Origin: CAZVEE01 sp964625525 | GTDB lineage: Bacteria > Pseudomonadota > Alphaproteobacteria > JAJFIK01 | DNA: 30,311 nucleotides | Assembly: GCA_964625525.1 (NCBI GenBank) | Contig: CAZVEE010000040.1 | Span: forward strand, 1-30,311 | Direction: 5' to 3' | In this document: positions 8,052 through 15,696 of the stretch, in pieces | How the letters are laid out: the number at the start of each line of letters is the position of its first letter | Position numbering within the stretch: the first letter of the stretch is position 1 | Made by a program: the position numbers and the translations under genes | Notes under the pieces: model-generated | What the model was told of the DNA's origin: nothing | Database searches by the model: none | What the model saw: the letters and a program-made list of their open reading frames with translations, nothing else

Positions 8052-8158
8052 CTAGAGCCGTTTCACTGAAAACCAGATCATTGAAACGGCTCTCAGTCTT
8101 TGGTTTGGCGCGCTTTCCGGGTGGAAAACCGCGCACACTTTTCCTGAAAGCGCTCTAG
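8052..8158. repeat. Composite palindromic repeat, copy 2 (107 bases, complete)
   Basis: The element is bounded by CTAGAGC at 8052-8058 and its inverse GCTCTAG at 8152-8158. Hairpin one pairs AGAGCCGTTTCA (8054-8065) with TGAAACGGCTCT (8082-8093), a perfect 12-base stem. Hairpin two pairs GCGCTTTC (8110-8117) with GAAAGCGC (8146-8153), nested around GGAAAA (8123-8128) and TTTTCC (8139-8144). It lies between the 3' ends of wzc and the dehydratase gene, and could terminate transcription from either side. It provides the stop codon of the dehydratase gene (CTA at 8155-8157). Confidence 0.85.
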
Positions 8159-10164
8159 GCTTTGCGGGTCAGGCGGTCCTCGGTCACCGGCGCCGGAGTG
8201 ACTTGAAGACGCGGTGGTTCCGGATCGCGGCGCAGCTCAGCGGTACCCGGATGATAGGCCGGCACGACAGTGCGCAGCATGCGCCGGACACCATCATTGT
8301 CGGCATTCTGCGCCATGACTTCGATGTCCGAGATGGCCTTGGCGAGAATTTCCAGATCGGCGGTGCGGGGCGAGGCGACGAGCAGGCGATCCTGGCCCGA
8401 CGGCACCACTTCTTCCGCGTCGTAGATCAGTTCCTCATAGAGCTTTTCGCCCGGACGCAGGCCCACCACCTCGACTTTGATGTCGAGATCCGGGCGTTTG
8501 CCGGACAGCCGGATCATTTGATGCGCCAGATCAATGATACGCACTGGCTCGCCCATATCGAGGACGAAGATGCGCCCGTGGTCGATGCCGTCGGCCAGGC
8601 CGGTCTTGGTGGCTTGCAGGATCAGCTCCACCGCCTCAGGGATCGTCATGAAGTAACGGGTGACGTCAGGATGCGTGACCGTCACCGGGCCGCCGGTCTC
8701 AATCTGTTTCTGGAACAGCGGCACTACCGATCCATTTGACCCCAGAACATTACCAAAGCGCACGGTAAGGAAGCGCGTGGCAGAGGGGCCAGAGGCCACG
8801 TCGAGGGTCTGGCAGAAACTCTCCGCCAGGCGCTTCGTGGCGCCCATGACATTGGCCGGGTTCACCGCCTTATCGGTGGAGACCAGAACCATGGCCTGTG
8901 CGTTCACATGGCGTGCCGCGTCGGCCACATTGCGCGTGCCCACCACATTGGTCAGCACCGCTTCGCAGGGGTGGTGTTCCATCATGGGGACGTGCTTCAA
9001 AGCGGCGGCGTGGAAGACGATTTCCGGGCGCAACGTTTCGAACCAGCGGAACAGCTGATCCCGGTCGCGCACATTGCACAGCAGTTCGCGGCGCGGTTGC
9101 TCTGGCAGGGTCTGTGCGATTTCGTTGTCGATGCTGAAAAGCAGGTATTCGGAGTTGTCGAGCATGGTCAGCTCGCAGGGGCCCAAGGCGGCAAGCTGGC
9201 GCACCAGCTCCGAGCCGATGGAGCCGCCGGCACCGGTGACCAGAACACGGCGCCCTCGGATCAAATCAGCAAGGCCCGCCCGGTCGAGCTTCACCTGCGG
9301 CCGGCCCAGCAGATCCGACAGGTTGACCGGGCGCACCGGATCATTGCGGCCGTCTTGCATATCAATGCTGCGGGGCAGGCGGGCCAGTGTGAGGCCGTTT
9401 TCCACGGCCAGATCCAAGAGCGCGCGAATGCGAATCTCGGGAATGCTGCGCTCGGCGAGCACCAGCTTGCCCACATGAATGCCATTGCTGGCCAGGCGCA
9501 CAATCACTTGGGCCGCGTCATCCAGCGTGCCCAGCACTTCCACATTCTGAAGGCGCCGGTTTCGCAGGGACTCATTATCCGTGAGGATCCCCGCGACACG
9601 ATATGGGGAGTCAGGCGTGCGGTTCATCTCCCGAATGAAGCTTTCAGCCCGGTCGCCGACACCGATCAACAGTACGGGAATGGTATCCTTGCGAGTTGAA
9701 GAGCGGAAAAAGCCGCTCAGCATGTCGCCTTCCCACGCCATGCGTGTAATCATCCGCGGCCATACGAGCAGCGCGACCATCAGCAGCCACAACAGCGGTA
9801 GGGACGATCGGGGCAAGGCCTCGCCGCGTGTTGTGAGGAATGTCACAGGTAGGAAAATCAGAACGATGAGCGTTGCCGCGCGCAGCAGTTTCACCACATC
9901 GGTGAAACCGGTGTAGCGCCAGAACCCTTGGTAGAGCCGCTCGATGTAGAAGACAGGCAGCGCGACGCCCATGAGCAGCAGCGCATTCAGCATCAGGACC
10001 GAACTCGTGCCCGCCTGTCCGTCCAACAACGGCGTGATGGACAAGCCGTAGGCGATAAACAGGCTGAGCAAATATGCCACCGCCGTCATCGCCACGTCGT
10101 GAGACAGCACGGCGGCTTTCTCCAGGAAGATCCGGAGTGTGAGACCTGAACCGTGAGCAACCAT
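8155..10164 (-). CDS. Membrane-bound nucleotide-sugar 4,6-dehydratase (WbpM/CapD/PglF type)
   Basis: A 669-residue inner-membrane enzyme. Such enzymes convert UDP-GlcNAc to its 4-keto-6-deoxy form, the entry to QuiNAc, FucNAc or bacillosamine-type sugars. The N-terminus has four or five membrane helices (~20-140). A first Rossmann-like domain follows (VLLIGVGDRAESFIREM), then the catalytic SDR domain with NAD motif G311-A-G-G-S-I-G317. The active-site segment reads S429-T-D-K...V-M440-G-A-T-K444. The usual SDR Tyr is Met, as is characteristic of the large WbpM/FlaA1 subfamily, so this is not a loss of function. I chose the ATG at 10164 because AAGGGG lies seven bases upstream. A TTG two codons earlier is possible. 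It is separated from the wecB operon by a divergent gap. Confidence 0.93.
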   Translation of the reverse strand: MVAHGSGLTLRIFLEKAAVLSHDVAMTAVAYLLSLFIAYGLSITPLLDGQAGTSSVLMLNALLLMGVALPVFYIERLYQGFWRYTGFTDVVKLLRAATLIVLIFLPVTFLTTRGEALPRSSLPLLWLLMVALLVWPRMITRMAWEGDMLSGFFRSSTRKDTIPVLLIGVGDRAESFIREMNRTPDSPYRVAGILTDNESLRNRRLQNVEVLGTLDDAAQVIVRLASNGIHVGKLVLAERSIPEIRIRALLDLAVENGLTLARLPRSIDMQDGRNDPVRPVNLSDLLGRPQVKLDRAGLADLIRGRRVLVTGAGGSIGSELVRQLAALGPCELTMLDNSEYLLFSIDNEIAQTLPEQPRRELLCNVRDRDQLFRWFETLRPEIVFHAAALKHVPMMEHHPCEAVLTNVVGTRNVADAARHVNAQAMVLVSTDKAVNPANVMGATKRLAESFCQTLDVASGPSATRFLTVRFGNVLGSNGSVVPLFQKQIETGGPVTVTHPDVTRYFMTIPEAVELILQATKTGLADGIDHGRIFVLDMGEPVRIIDLAHQMIRLSGKRPDLDIKVEVVGLRPGEKLYEELIYDAEEVVPSGQDRLLVASPRTADLEILAKAISDIEVMAQNADNDGVRRMLRTVVPAYHPGTAELRRDPEPPRLQVTPAPVTEDRLTRKA

Positions 10165-10722
10165 CTTCAAACCCCTTGATGCCCGCCGGGATCTTTCGAC
10201 CCCTGTTCCTTACATGGCGCGACCCTGCTGGATAACGCGGGCATATCCTGACCCTGCCCTTGGCTTAACCATTGGATGGGTCTCAATCTGTCGGTGTCAT
10301 CCTGCCTTTGCCGTGTGCGGGCTTCGTGCGCGTGCCTGACACCGGGCCTGGTGCCGAGGCAGCGTCGTGGCCCACCTTCTCCAGACCCGATAAGGGCCGG
10401 AGACCGTCTGCCGCAAGGCGCCACTGTTCTGTCATGCGAGCGAGCGGGTCTTAACCGCCTAATGGCCAATCTTCCGTTCAGAAACGACCACCAGACAAAG
10501 CCTTGCGTGATCAGGACGTTAGTCCGAGACGCCGCAATTTTCAAAGACCATGCACAGATAGAACGTGCTTTGTAGCAGCGCGCACGGTTAATGCAACGGT
10601 AAGGTCGAAACTGTCCGAATTGTTCACATGTTTATCTACGCCTCGTGACAGGGTTTGGTGTGCAACACTGTGATCCTGCACGCAGAATCGTCATGACGCC
10701 TGATCATCCGCGATCTTCTACT

Positions 10723-10750
10723 TTGACAATGCGGCAAGGGTCGTTAAACA
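10723..10750 (+). promoter_or_regulatory. Candidate promoter for the wecB operon
   Basis: TTGACA at 10723-10728 is an exact -35 consensus. With a 16-base spacer the -10 position reads TAAACA (10745-10750), only a partial match. If used, the leader to wecB would be roughly 225 bases long and would include the 17-base tandem repeats. Weak evidence. Confidence 0.25.
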
Positions 10751-10843
10751 AACGTCATCACGACGGCGCCAAACTGTAGTGGTTCCGGCCCGATCGCGAT
10801 GATCCTTCGCGTGGTGATGATCTGCAGCGGACGCGAGAGCCAG

Positions 10844-10894
10844 CGGAGCAAAAAAGCCGGCGGAGCAAAAAAGCCGGCGGTGCGAAAAAGCCAA
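10844..10894 (+). repeat. Three tandem 17-base repeats upstream of wecB
   Basis: CGGAGCAAAAAAGCCGG occurs exactly at 10844-10860 and 10861-10877. A third, diverged unit CGGTGCGAAAAAGCCAA follows at 10878-10894. The junctions form GCCGGC palindromes. The array ends 91 bases before the wecB start codon. Confidence 0.9.
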
Positions 10895-10985
10895 CGGTGT
10901 GCACCGGCAGGATGTGTTTCCAAGACGGTCATGTGCCGCCCGGAAGCGACCCTCTGGATCTCAAGAGCAACAGCACGAGCCAGTT

Positions 10986-12143
10986 ATGTCTGATCCTCAG
11001 CAACCCATTCGGGTGATGTGCGTGTTTGGCACGCGGCCCGAGGCCATCAAGATGGCACCGGTGGTCACGGCGCTGAACGCGGCGCCGAGCGTGGATCTAA
11101 AGCTGTGCGTCACCGGCCAGCATCGCGCCATGCTTGATCAAGTGTTGGCTTTTTTCGGGATTGTGCCGGATTTCGATCTGGCAGTGATGAAGCCGGGCCA
11201 GGATCTCACGGATGTCACCTGTGCGGTGCTCATGGGCTTGCGCCGGGTTCTGACGGAATGGCGCCCGGACCGGGTGCTGGTCCATGGCGATACAACGACG
11301 ACCATGGCTGCCTCCTTGGCCGCATACTATGAGCGTATTCCCGTGGGCCATGTCGAAGCGGGCTTACGCACCGGCAACATCTATGCGCCGTGGCCAGAAG
11401 AAATTAACCGACGCATCACGGGAGTGGTGACGGACCTGCACTTCGCGCCCACCGAGCGGGCCCGCGCTATGCTGGCGGCGGAAAATGTTTCGGCGGAGCG
11501 AATCGCGGTGACCGGGAACACGGTCGTGGACGCCCTGTTCATGGTGCGCGACCGATTGGCGAGCGATGCGGCGTTGAAGGCTGACGCTGAGGCAAAAGTG
11601 CCCTCCATCGGCGGTAACCGAAAGCTGATCGCGGTCACCGGCCACCGGCGCGAAAGCTTCGGCGGTGGCTTTGAGAGGATCTGTGCCGCGCTTGCGCGGT
11701 TGGCGGCGCGCGAGGATGTGGCGGTGGTCTATCCGGTCCATCTCAATCCCAATGTGCGTGAACCGGTTGAGCGGCTGCTGGGCGGTTTGAGCAATGTGCA
11801 TCTGATTGAGCCGTTGGACTATGTGCCGTTCGTTTCGCTCATGAGCCGGTCGCACCTGATCATCACCGACTCTGGCGGTGTGCAGGAAGAAGCGCCCTCG
11901 CTGGGTAAGCCGGTGCTGGTCATGCGCGATACCACCGAGCGTCCGGAAGCCGTAGAAGCGGGCACGGTGCGGCTCGTGGGTACGGATACCGATCTCATTG
12001 TGGCGCAGGCCGAACGCCTGCTCGACGACCCGGCCGCCTATGACGCCATGAGCCGGGCGCACAATCCGTATGGGGATGGCCTGGCCGCCCAGCGGATCGT
12101 GGAAGCGATTTTGGCGTCACGGCCCCAACCCCCGCGATTATAA
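10986..12143 (+). CDS. wecB: UDP-N-acetylglucosamine 2-epimerase (non-hydrolysing)
   Basis: A 385-residue cytosolic enzyme interconverting UDP-GlcNAc and UDP-ManNAc. The family signature is clear: F-G-T-R-P-E-A-I-K-M at residues ~14-23, VHGDTTTTMAASLAAYY, GHVEAGLRTGN, and the C-terminal UDP-binding block DSGGVQEEAPSLGKPVLVMRDTTERPEA. The length fits the family (~375-390). The frame extends upstream to 10899, but those 29 residues are not family-like, so I start at MSDPQQPIRVM. The ribosome binding site is weak. It is the first gene of a five-gene operon; wecC follows after 11 bases and uses its product. Confidence 0.95.
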   Translation: MSDPQQPIRVMCVFGTRPEAIKMAPVVTALNAAPSVDLKLCVTGQHRAMLDQVLAFFGIVPDFDLAVMKPGQDLTDVTCAVLMGLRRVLTEWRPDRVLVHGDTTTTMAASLAAYYERIPVGHVEAGLRTGNIYAPWPEEINRRITGVVTDLHFAPTERARAMLAAENVSAERIAVTGNTVVDALFMVRDRLASDAALKADAEAKVPSIGGNRKLIAVTGHRRESFGGGFERICAALARLAAREDVAVVYPVHLNPNVREPVERLLGGLSNVHLIEPLDYVPFVSLMSRSHLIITDSGGVQEEAPSLGKPVLVMRDTTERPEAVEAGTVRLVGTDTDLIVAQAERLLDDPAAYDAMSRAHNPYGDGLAAQRIVEAILASRPQPPRL

Positions 12144-12154
12144 GAGTGCGATCC

Positions 12155-13504
12155 ATGTCCCAAGAGCTTAACCCGCAAGAGCCGACCCCGTTTGAGCGTA
12201 TCGCCATTGTGGGTCTGGGCTATATTGGCCTGCCGACCGCTGCGGTGATTGCCGCGCGGGGCGTGCCGGTGCTCGGCATCGACGTCAAAGCGGAGGTGGT
12301 GGACACCATCAATCGCGGCGCCATTCACATCGTCGAGCCTGACCTCGACACCATGGTGCGCGAGGCGGTGGCGGCCGGCACCTTGAAAGCAAGCCAGACC
12401 CCAGCCCCGGCCGATGCCTTCATCATCGCCGTGCCGACGCCTATCCATGCCGATCACTCCGCCGATATCAGCGCCGTGCTGGCGGCCGCGCGGGGGATTG
12501 CGCCAGTGCTCAAAAAGGGCGATCTGGTGTTGATCGAATCCACCTCGCCGGTGGGCACCACCGACAAGGTGGCTGCGCTCCTTGCAAGCGAGCGTCCCGA
12601 TCTCGTCTTTCCGCAGCACACGGACGGGGTGGCTGACATCGCCATGGCCTATTGTCCGGAACGGGTGCTGCCGGGGCAGATTGTGGTGGAGTTGGAGCAA
12701 AACGACCGGGTCATTGGTGGTATGACGCCAGCCTGCGCGGCGCGCGCCCGGGCGCTTTACGGTCTCTTCGTCAAAGGCGAGTGCATTGAAACCACGGCGC
12801 GGGCGGCCGAGCTGTGCAAGTTGTCGGAAAACGCTTTTCGCGATGTGAATATCGCCTTTGCCAATGAACTGGCCAATGTCTGCGATACGCTCGACATTGA
12901 TGTGTGGGACGTGATCCGGCTGGCCAATCGCCATCCGCGCGTGAACATCCTCAATCCGGGCCCGGGCGTCGGGGGGCATTGCATTGCGGTTGATCCATGG
13001 TTCATCGCCGATGCGGCCCCCGATGATACGCCGCTGATCCGGGCCGCGCGCAGTGTCAATGACGGGCGTCCGGGCCGGGTGCTCAGCGCGATTTGTGACG
13101 CGGTCGGCCGTGCCCAAGGCACAGACAAAAGCGTCGCGCGCCCGGTCGTCGCGTGCCTGGGACTGGCGTTCAAAGCCAATGTGGATGATGTGCGCGAAAG
13201 TCCGGCGCTTGAAATCGTCACCCGCCTGGCGGAAGAAAATGTGGCCCAGGTGCTGGCGGTAGAGCCACATCTGGATACCTTGCCTGCGCGCTTGATCGGT
13301 CTGGGCGTCGAGCAGGCGAGCCTTGACACGGCGCTTGCACAGGCAGATGTCATCGTGTTGTTGGTGGATCACGCCGCCTTTAAGGCGGTACCGGCGGAGG
13401 CTCTGCGCTCCCGCGAGATTATCGACACGCGCGGGATCTTCGGAGCGGCGGCCCGGCCTGTGCGGGGCCGGGGCCGGGCGCCTGCGGTCCAAGCTGCGCG
13501 CTGA
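12155..13504 (+). CDS. wecC: UDP-N-acetyl-D-mannosamine dehydrogenase
   Basis: A 449-residue member of the UDP-glucose/GDP-mannose dehydrogenase family. It would oxidise UDP-ManNAc to UDP-ManNAcA with two NAD+. The N-terminal Rossmann motif is G20-L-G-Y-I-G25-L-P. The central domain has ELCKLSENAFRDVNIAFANELA, with the conserved Lys and Asn. The catalytic Cys lies in GPGVGGHC276IAVDPWF. The C-terminal UDP-binding domain has the typical GLAFKANVDDVRESPAL. I chose ATG 12155 because AAGAG lies eight bases upstream; a GTG at 12146 is the alternative. The adjacent wecB supports ManNAc rather than Glc or GlcNAc as substrate, but the 2-epimerase/dehydrogenase pair alone does not prove it. Confidence 0.93.
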   Translation: MSQELNPQEPTPFERIAIVGLGYIGLPTAAVIAARGVPVLGIDVKAEVVDTINRGAIHIVEPDLDTMVREAVAAGTLKASQTPAPADAFIIAVPTPIHADHSADISAVLAAARGIAPVLKKGDLVLIESTSPVGTTDKVAALLASERPDLVFPQHTDGVADIAMAYCPERVLPGQIVVELEQNDRVIGGMTPACAARARALYGLFVKGECIETTARAAELCKLSENAFRDVNIAFANELANVCDTLDIDVWDVIRLANRHPRVNILNPGPGVGGHCIAVDPWFIADAAPDDTPLIRAARSVNDGRPGRVLSAICDAVGRAQGTDKSVARPVVACLGLAFKANVDDVRESPALEIVTRLAEENVAQVLAVEPHLDTLPARLIGLGVEQASLDTALAQADVIVLLVDHAAFKAVPAEALRSREIIDTRGIFGAAARPVRGRGRAPAVQAAR

Positions 13505-13541
13505 TCCCTGCTTCTCTTATCCCTCCGGAAACGGCACCTTT

Positions 13542-14492
13542 ATGGCACGCTATCTCGTCACCGGCGGCGCCGGCTTCATCGGCTCTCATGTCAGCGAACA
13601 CCTGCTGGGCGCGGGGCATGAGGTCATCGTGCTCGATAATCTCTCCAACGGCACGCGGGCGAATCTCTGGCCTGCGGTCGATTTCGTGGAGGGTGATATT
13701 CGGGATGGCGCCCTTGTGGCGCGGCTGATGGGCCGGGTGGCCGGGGTCATTCATCTGGCCGCTATCGCGTCGGTGCAGGCCTATCTTGATGATTGGACGG
13801 ATTGTCACGCCATCAATCTGAACGGCTCGGCGGTCGTGTTCGATGCGGCGGCGCGGGCGGGTGTGCCGGTGGTCTATGCATCCTCGGCGGCGGTCTATGG
13901 AGATGTGGCGGCTTTACCGCTGCGTGAAGATGGATCCACGGCGCCGACCTCTTTCTACGGCCAAGACAAGTTATCCTGTGAACTCTATGCGCGCATTGCG
14001 CAGCACGCCCAAGGCCTGCGGTCCGCCGGGCTGCGCTATTTCAATGTCTACGGGCCGCGCCAGGCGCCGGGTTCGCCCTATTCCGGCGTGATCTCGAAAT
14101 TCGTCGATCGGCTCGCGGCGGGCGCGCCGGTGACCCTGTTCGGTGATGGGGGCCAGACGCGGGACTTCGTCTTTGTCGGGGACGTGGCACGGGCGACCAT
14201 TGCCGCGCTGCATCATCTGGAACAGCAGCCGCAAGACGCGGCGCTGGTGTTGAACGTCTGTACGGGAACCTCCACCAGCGTCAAAGTACTGGCCGAGCGG
14301 ATCGCTGCGGCGGTGGGCCGGCCCTGCGTGATGACCAGCGCGCCGCCGCGCGATGGCGATATTCGTCATTCCCAGGGCTCGACCACGCGTCTTGAGACCG
14401 TCTTGGGGGTGATCCCGGCGACACCGCTCAGCGATGGGCTGGCGCAGACCATCGCCCAGGCGATGGACCAGCCGCGGGCCGCGGTCCGCTAA
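13542..14492 (+). CDS. NAD-dependent sugar-nucleotide epimerase/dehydratase (GalE/WbpP-like)
   Basis: A 316-residue extended SDR. The NAD motif is G8-G-A-G-F-I-G14. The catalytic triad is complete: Ser114 or Ser115 in VVYASSAAVYGD, and Y139-G-Q-D-K143. The C-terminal half has the substrate-binding pattern RYFNVYGPRQAPGSPYSGVISKF and GDGGQTRDFVFVGDVARA, typical of UDP-glucose/UDP-GlcNAc 4-epimerases and relatives. It starts 37 bases after wecC; a longer reading of the frame overlaps wecC and is not family-like. A 4-epimerase making UDP-GalNAc or UDP-Gal is the likeliest role. I cannot decide between these or a uronate epimerase. Confidence 0.88.
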   Translation: MARYLVTGGAGFIGSHVSEHLLGAGHEVIVLDNLSNGTRANLWPAVDFVEGDIRDGALVARLMGRVAGVIHLAAIASVQAYLDDWTDCHAINLNGSAVVFDAAARAGVPVVYASSAAVYGDVAALPLREDGSTAPTSFYGQDKLSCELYARIAQHAQGLRSAGLRYFNVYGPRQAPGSPYSGVISKFVDRLAAGAPVTLFGDGGQTRDFVFVGDVARATIAALHHLEQQPQDAALVLNVCTGTSTSVKVLAERIAAAVGRPCVMTSAPPRDGDIRHSQGSTTRLETVLGVIPATPLSDGLAQTIAQAMDQPRAAVR

Positions 14493-14516
14493 GGACGAAG
14501 GGGCGGGGGAACGGCA

Positions 14517-15677
14517 ATGAAGATCCTGTTTGACTGTACCACGCTGCATGTGGGCGGCGGGGTGCAGGCGGGCCTCAATCTCATTGGTCTAGCGATTGAA
14601 GAGCCAGATGTGGAGGCCCACGTCGCCGCCTCGACCGTGCTCGACGGCCAGATGCCACCGAATTGGCGCACGCGCTTGGCGTCTTATGCCGTGGTGGATG
14701 GCGCCAGCCTGTTGCAAAAGCTGAGCGTGCGCCGGGAGATGGCGGGGCTGGAGGCGCGCTTGGCGCCGGATCTGGTCTATACGGTTTTCGGACCGGCCTA
14801 TTGGCAGGCCAGTGGGCCTCACGTGCAGGGCTTTGCGCGGGGCCTGCAATTGCATCCGCGCCTTGCCCGAGCCATGCGCGGCACGCTCTGGTCTCAGGCC
14901 TTCGGCTTTATCAAGGATCTCAACATCGCCTGGAGCACGGCCCGCGCGCCTTATCTGGTGGTGGAAACCCAGACTGTGCGCGCCCGCCTCAAAGACCAGT
15001 GGGGCGTGAAGCCGGAGCGGGTGTTCGTCATCGAAAACAGCCCGAACCTGCTCTTCGCTCAGGAAATCGAGCGGTTGCGGGCGTCGGAGCCGCGTGAGAT
15101 CCGCGAGAATGGCCCGTTCAGCCTGTTCGTGCCGTCCGCTTACTATCCTCACAAGAACCTCGAAATCCTGCCGGCGGTCGTGCGCCTCTTGAAGGATCGG
15201 GGGGTGGGTGTCGAGGTGATCTTCACGCTTGATGCGGAGTCTCCCGGCTGGCGCGGGGTGGCGCGGGAGGCCGAGGCGCAGGGCGTGCTCGAGTCGTGCC
15301 GGGCTGGCGGGTACATGGCCATGGAGACGCTGGCGCGCCATTATCATGCCTGCGATCTGGTCTTGCTGCCGACGCTGCTCGAATCCTCGACGGCCGTCTA
15401 TCCGGAGACGTTTTTGGCCGGGCGCCTGCTCGCCACCTCCGACCGGGACTTTGCGCGCGAATTGTGTCTGGACGGCGCGGCCTATTTTGATCCTCATGAT
15501 CCCGCCGCCATGGCTGAGGCGGTGGCAGGCGCACTGACCGATCCTGATCGGCGCGCGGGTCTCTTAGCGGGGGGCGGTGCGGCACTGGCCCGGAACTATC
15601 CCGACCGTGCCGCCAAATGGGCCAAGACCAAGACCATGATGGCTCGTGTCGCCGCCGGCGCACCGGCTTCGGCGTGA
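14517..15677 (+). CDS. Glycosyltransferase, GT4 (GT-B fold)
   Basis: A 386-residue cytosolic or membrane-associated transferase. The N-terminal GT-B half begins MKILFDCTTLHVGGGVQAGLN with the Gly-rich acceptor-side loop. The C-terminal donor half includes FVPSAYYPHKNLEILPAVVRLL and the retaining GT4 E-x7-E motif, with E289 and E297 in LLESSTAVYPETF. A good ribosome binding site (GGGGCGGGGG region) precedes ATG 14517. It sits 24 bases after the epimerase and 19 before the flippase, so it probably adds a sugar to the lipid-linked repeat unit. Donor and linkage cannot be told from sequence. Confidence 0.88.
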   Translation: MKILFDCTTLHVGGGVQAGLNLIGLAIEEPDVEAHVAASTVLDGQMPPNWRTRLASYAVVDGASLLQKLSVRREMAGLEARLAPDLVYTVFGPAYWQASGPHVQGFARGLQLHPRLARAMRGTLWSQAFGFIKDLNIAWSTARAPYLVVETQTVRARLKDQWGVKPERVFVIENSPNLLFAQEIERLRASEPREIRENGPFSLFVPSAYYPHKNLEILPAVVRLLKDRGVGVEVIFTLDAESPGWRGVAREAEAQGVLESCRAGGYMAMETLARHYHACDLVLLPTLLESSTAVYPETFLAGRLLATSDRDFARELCLDGAAYFDPHDPAAMAEAVAGALTDPDRRAGLLAGGGAALARNYPDRAAKWAKTKTMMARVAAGAPASA

Positions 15678-15696
15678 CCCACTCATCGAGGCTGCT

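Larger units (their letters stand above)
10165..10985. other. Divergent intergenic region of about 820 bases
   Basis: This is the longest gap in the window, between the dehydratase gene (-) and wecB (+), and it should carry both promoters. Open frames in it are short and unconvincing. I see a perfect -35-like TTGACA at 10723-10728 and a triple 17-base tandem repeat at 10844-10894, both on the wecB side. No riboswitch or small RNA gene is recognisable. Confidence 0.5.

Noticed and set aside
8052..8158. Insertion sequence between wzc and the dehydratase
   Set aside because: Inverted ends are present, but the element is only 107 bases, has no transposase and no visible target duplication; it is a miniature palindromic repeat.
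10260..10460. CtrA-type sites (TTAACC) in the divergent gap
   Set aside because: TTAACC occurs at about 10264 and 10451, but neither has the second TTAA half-site at the required seven-base spacing.
10844..10894. CRISPR-like array upstream of wecB
   Set aside because: The units are directly adjacent with no spacers and are only 17 bases long; this is a plain tandem repeat.
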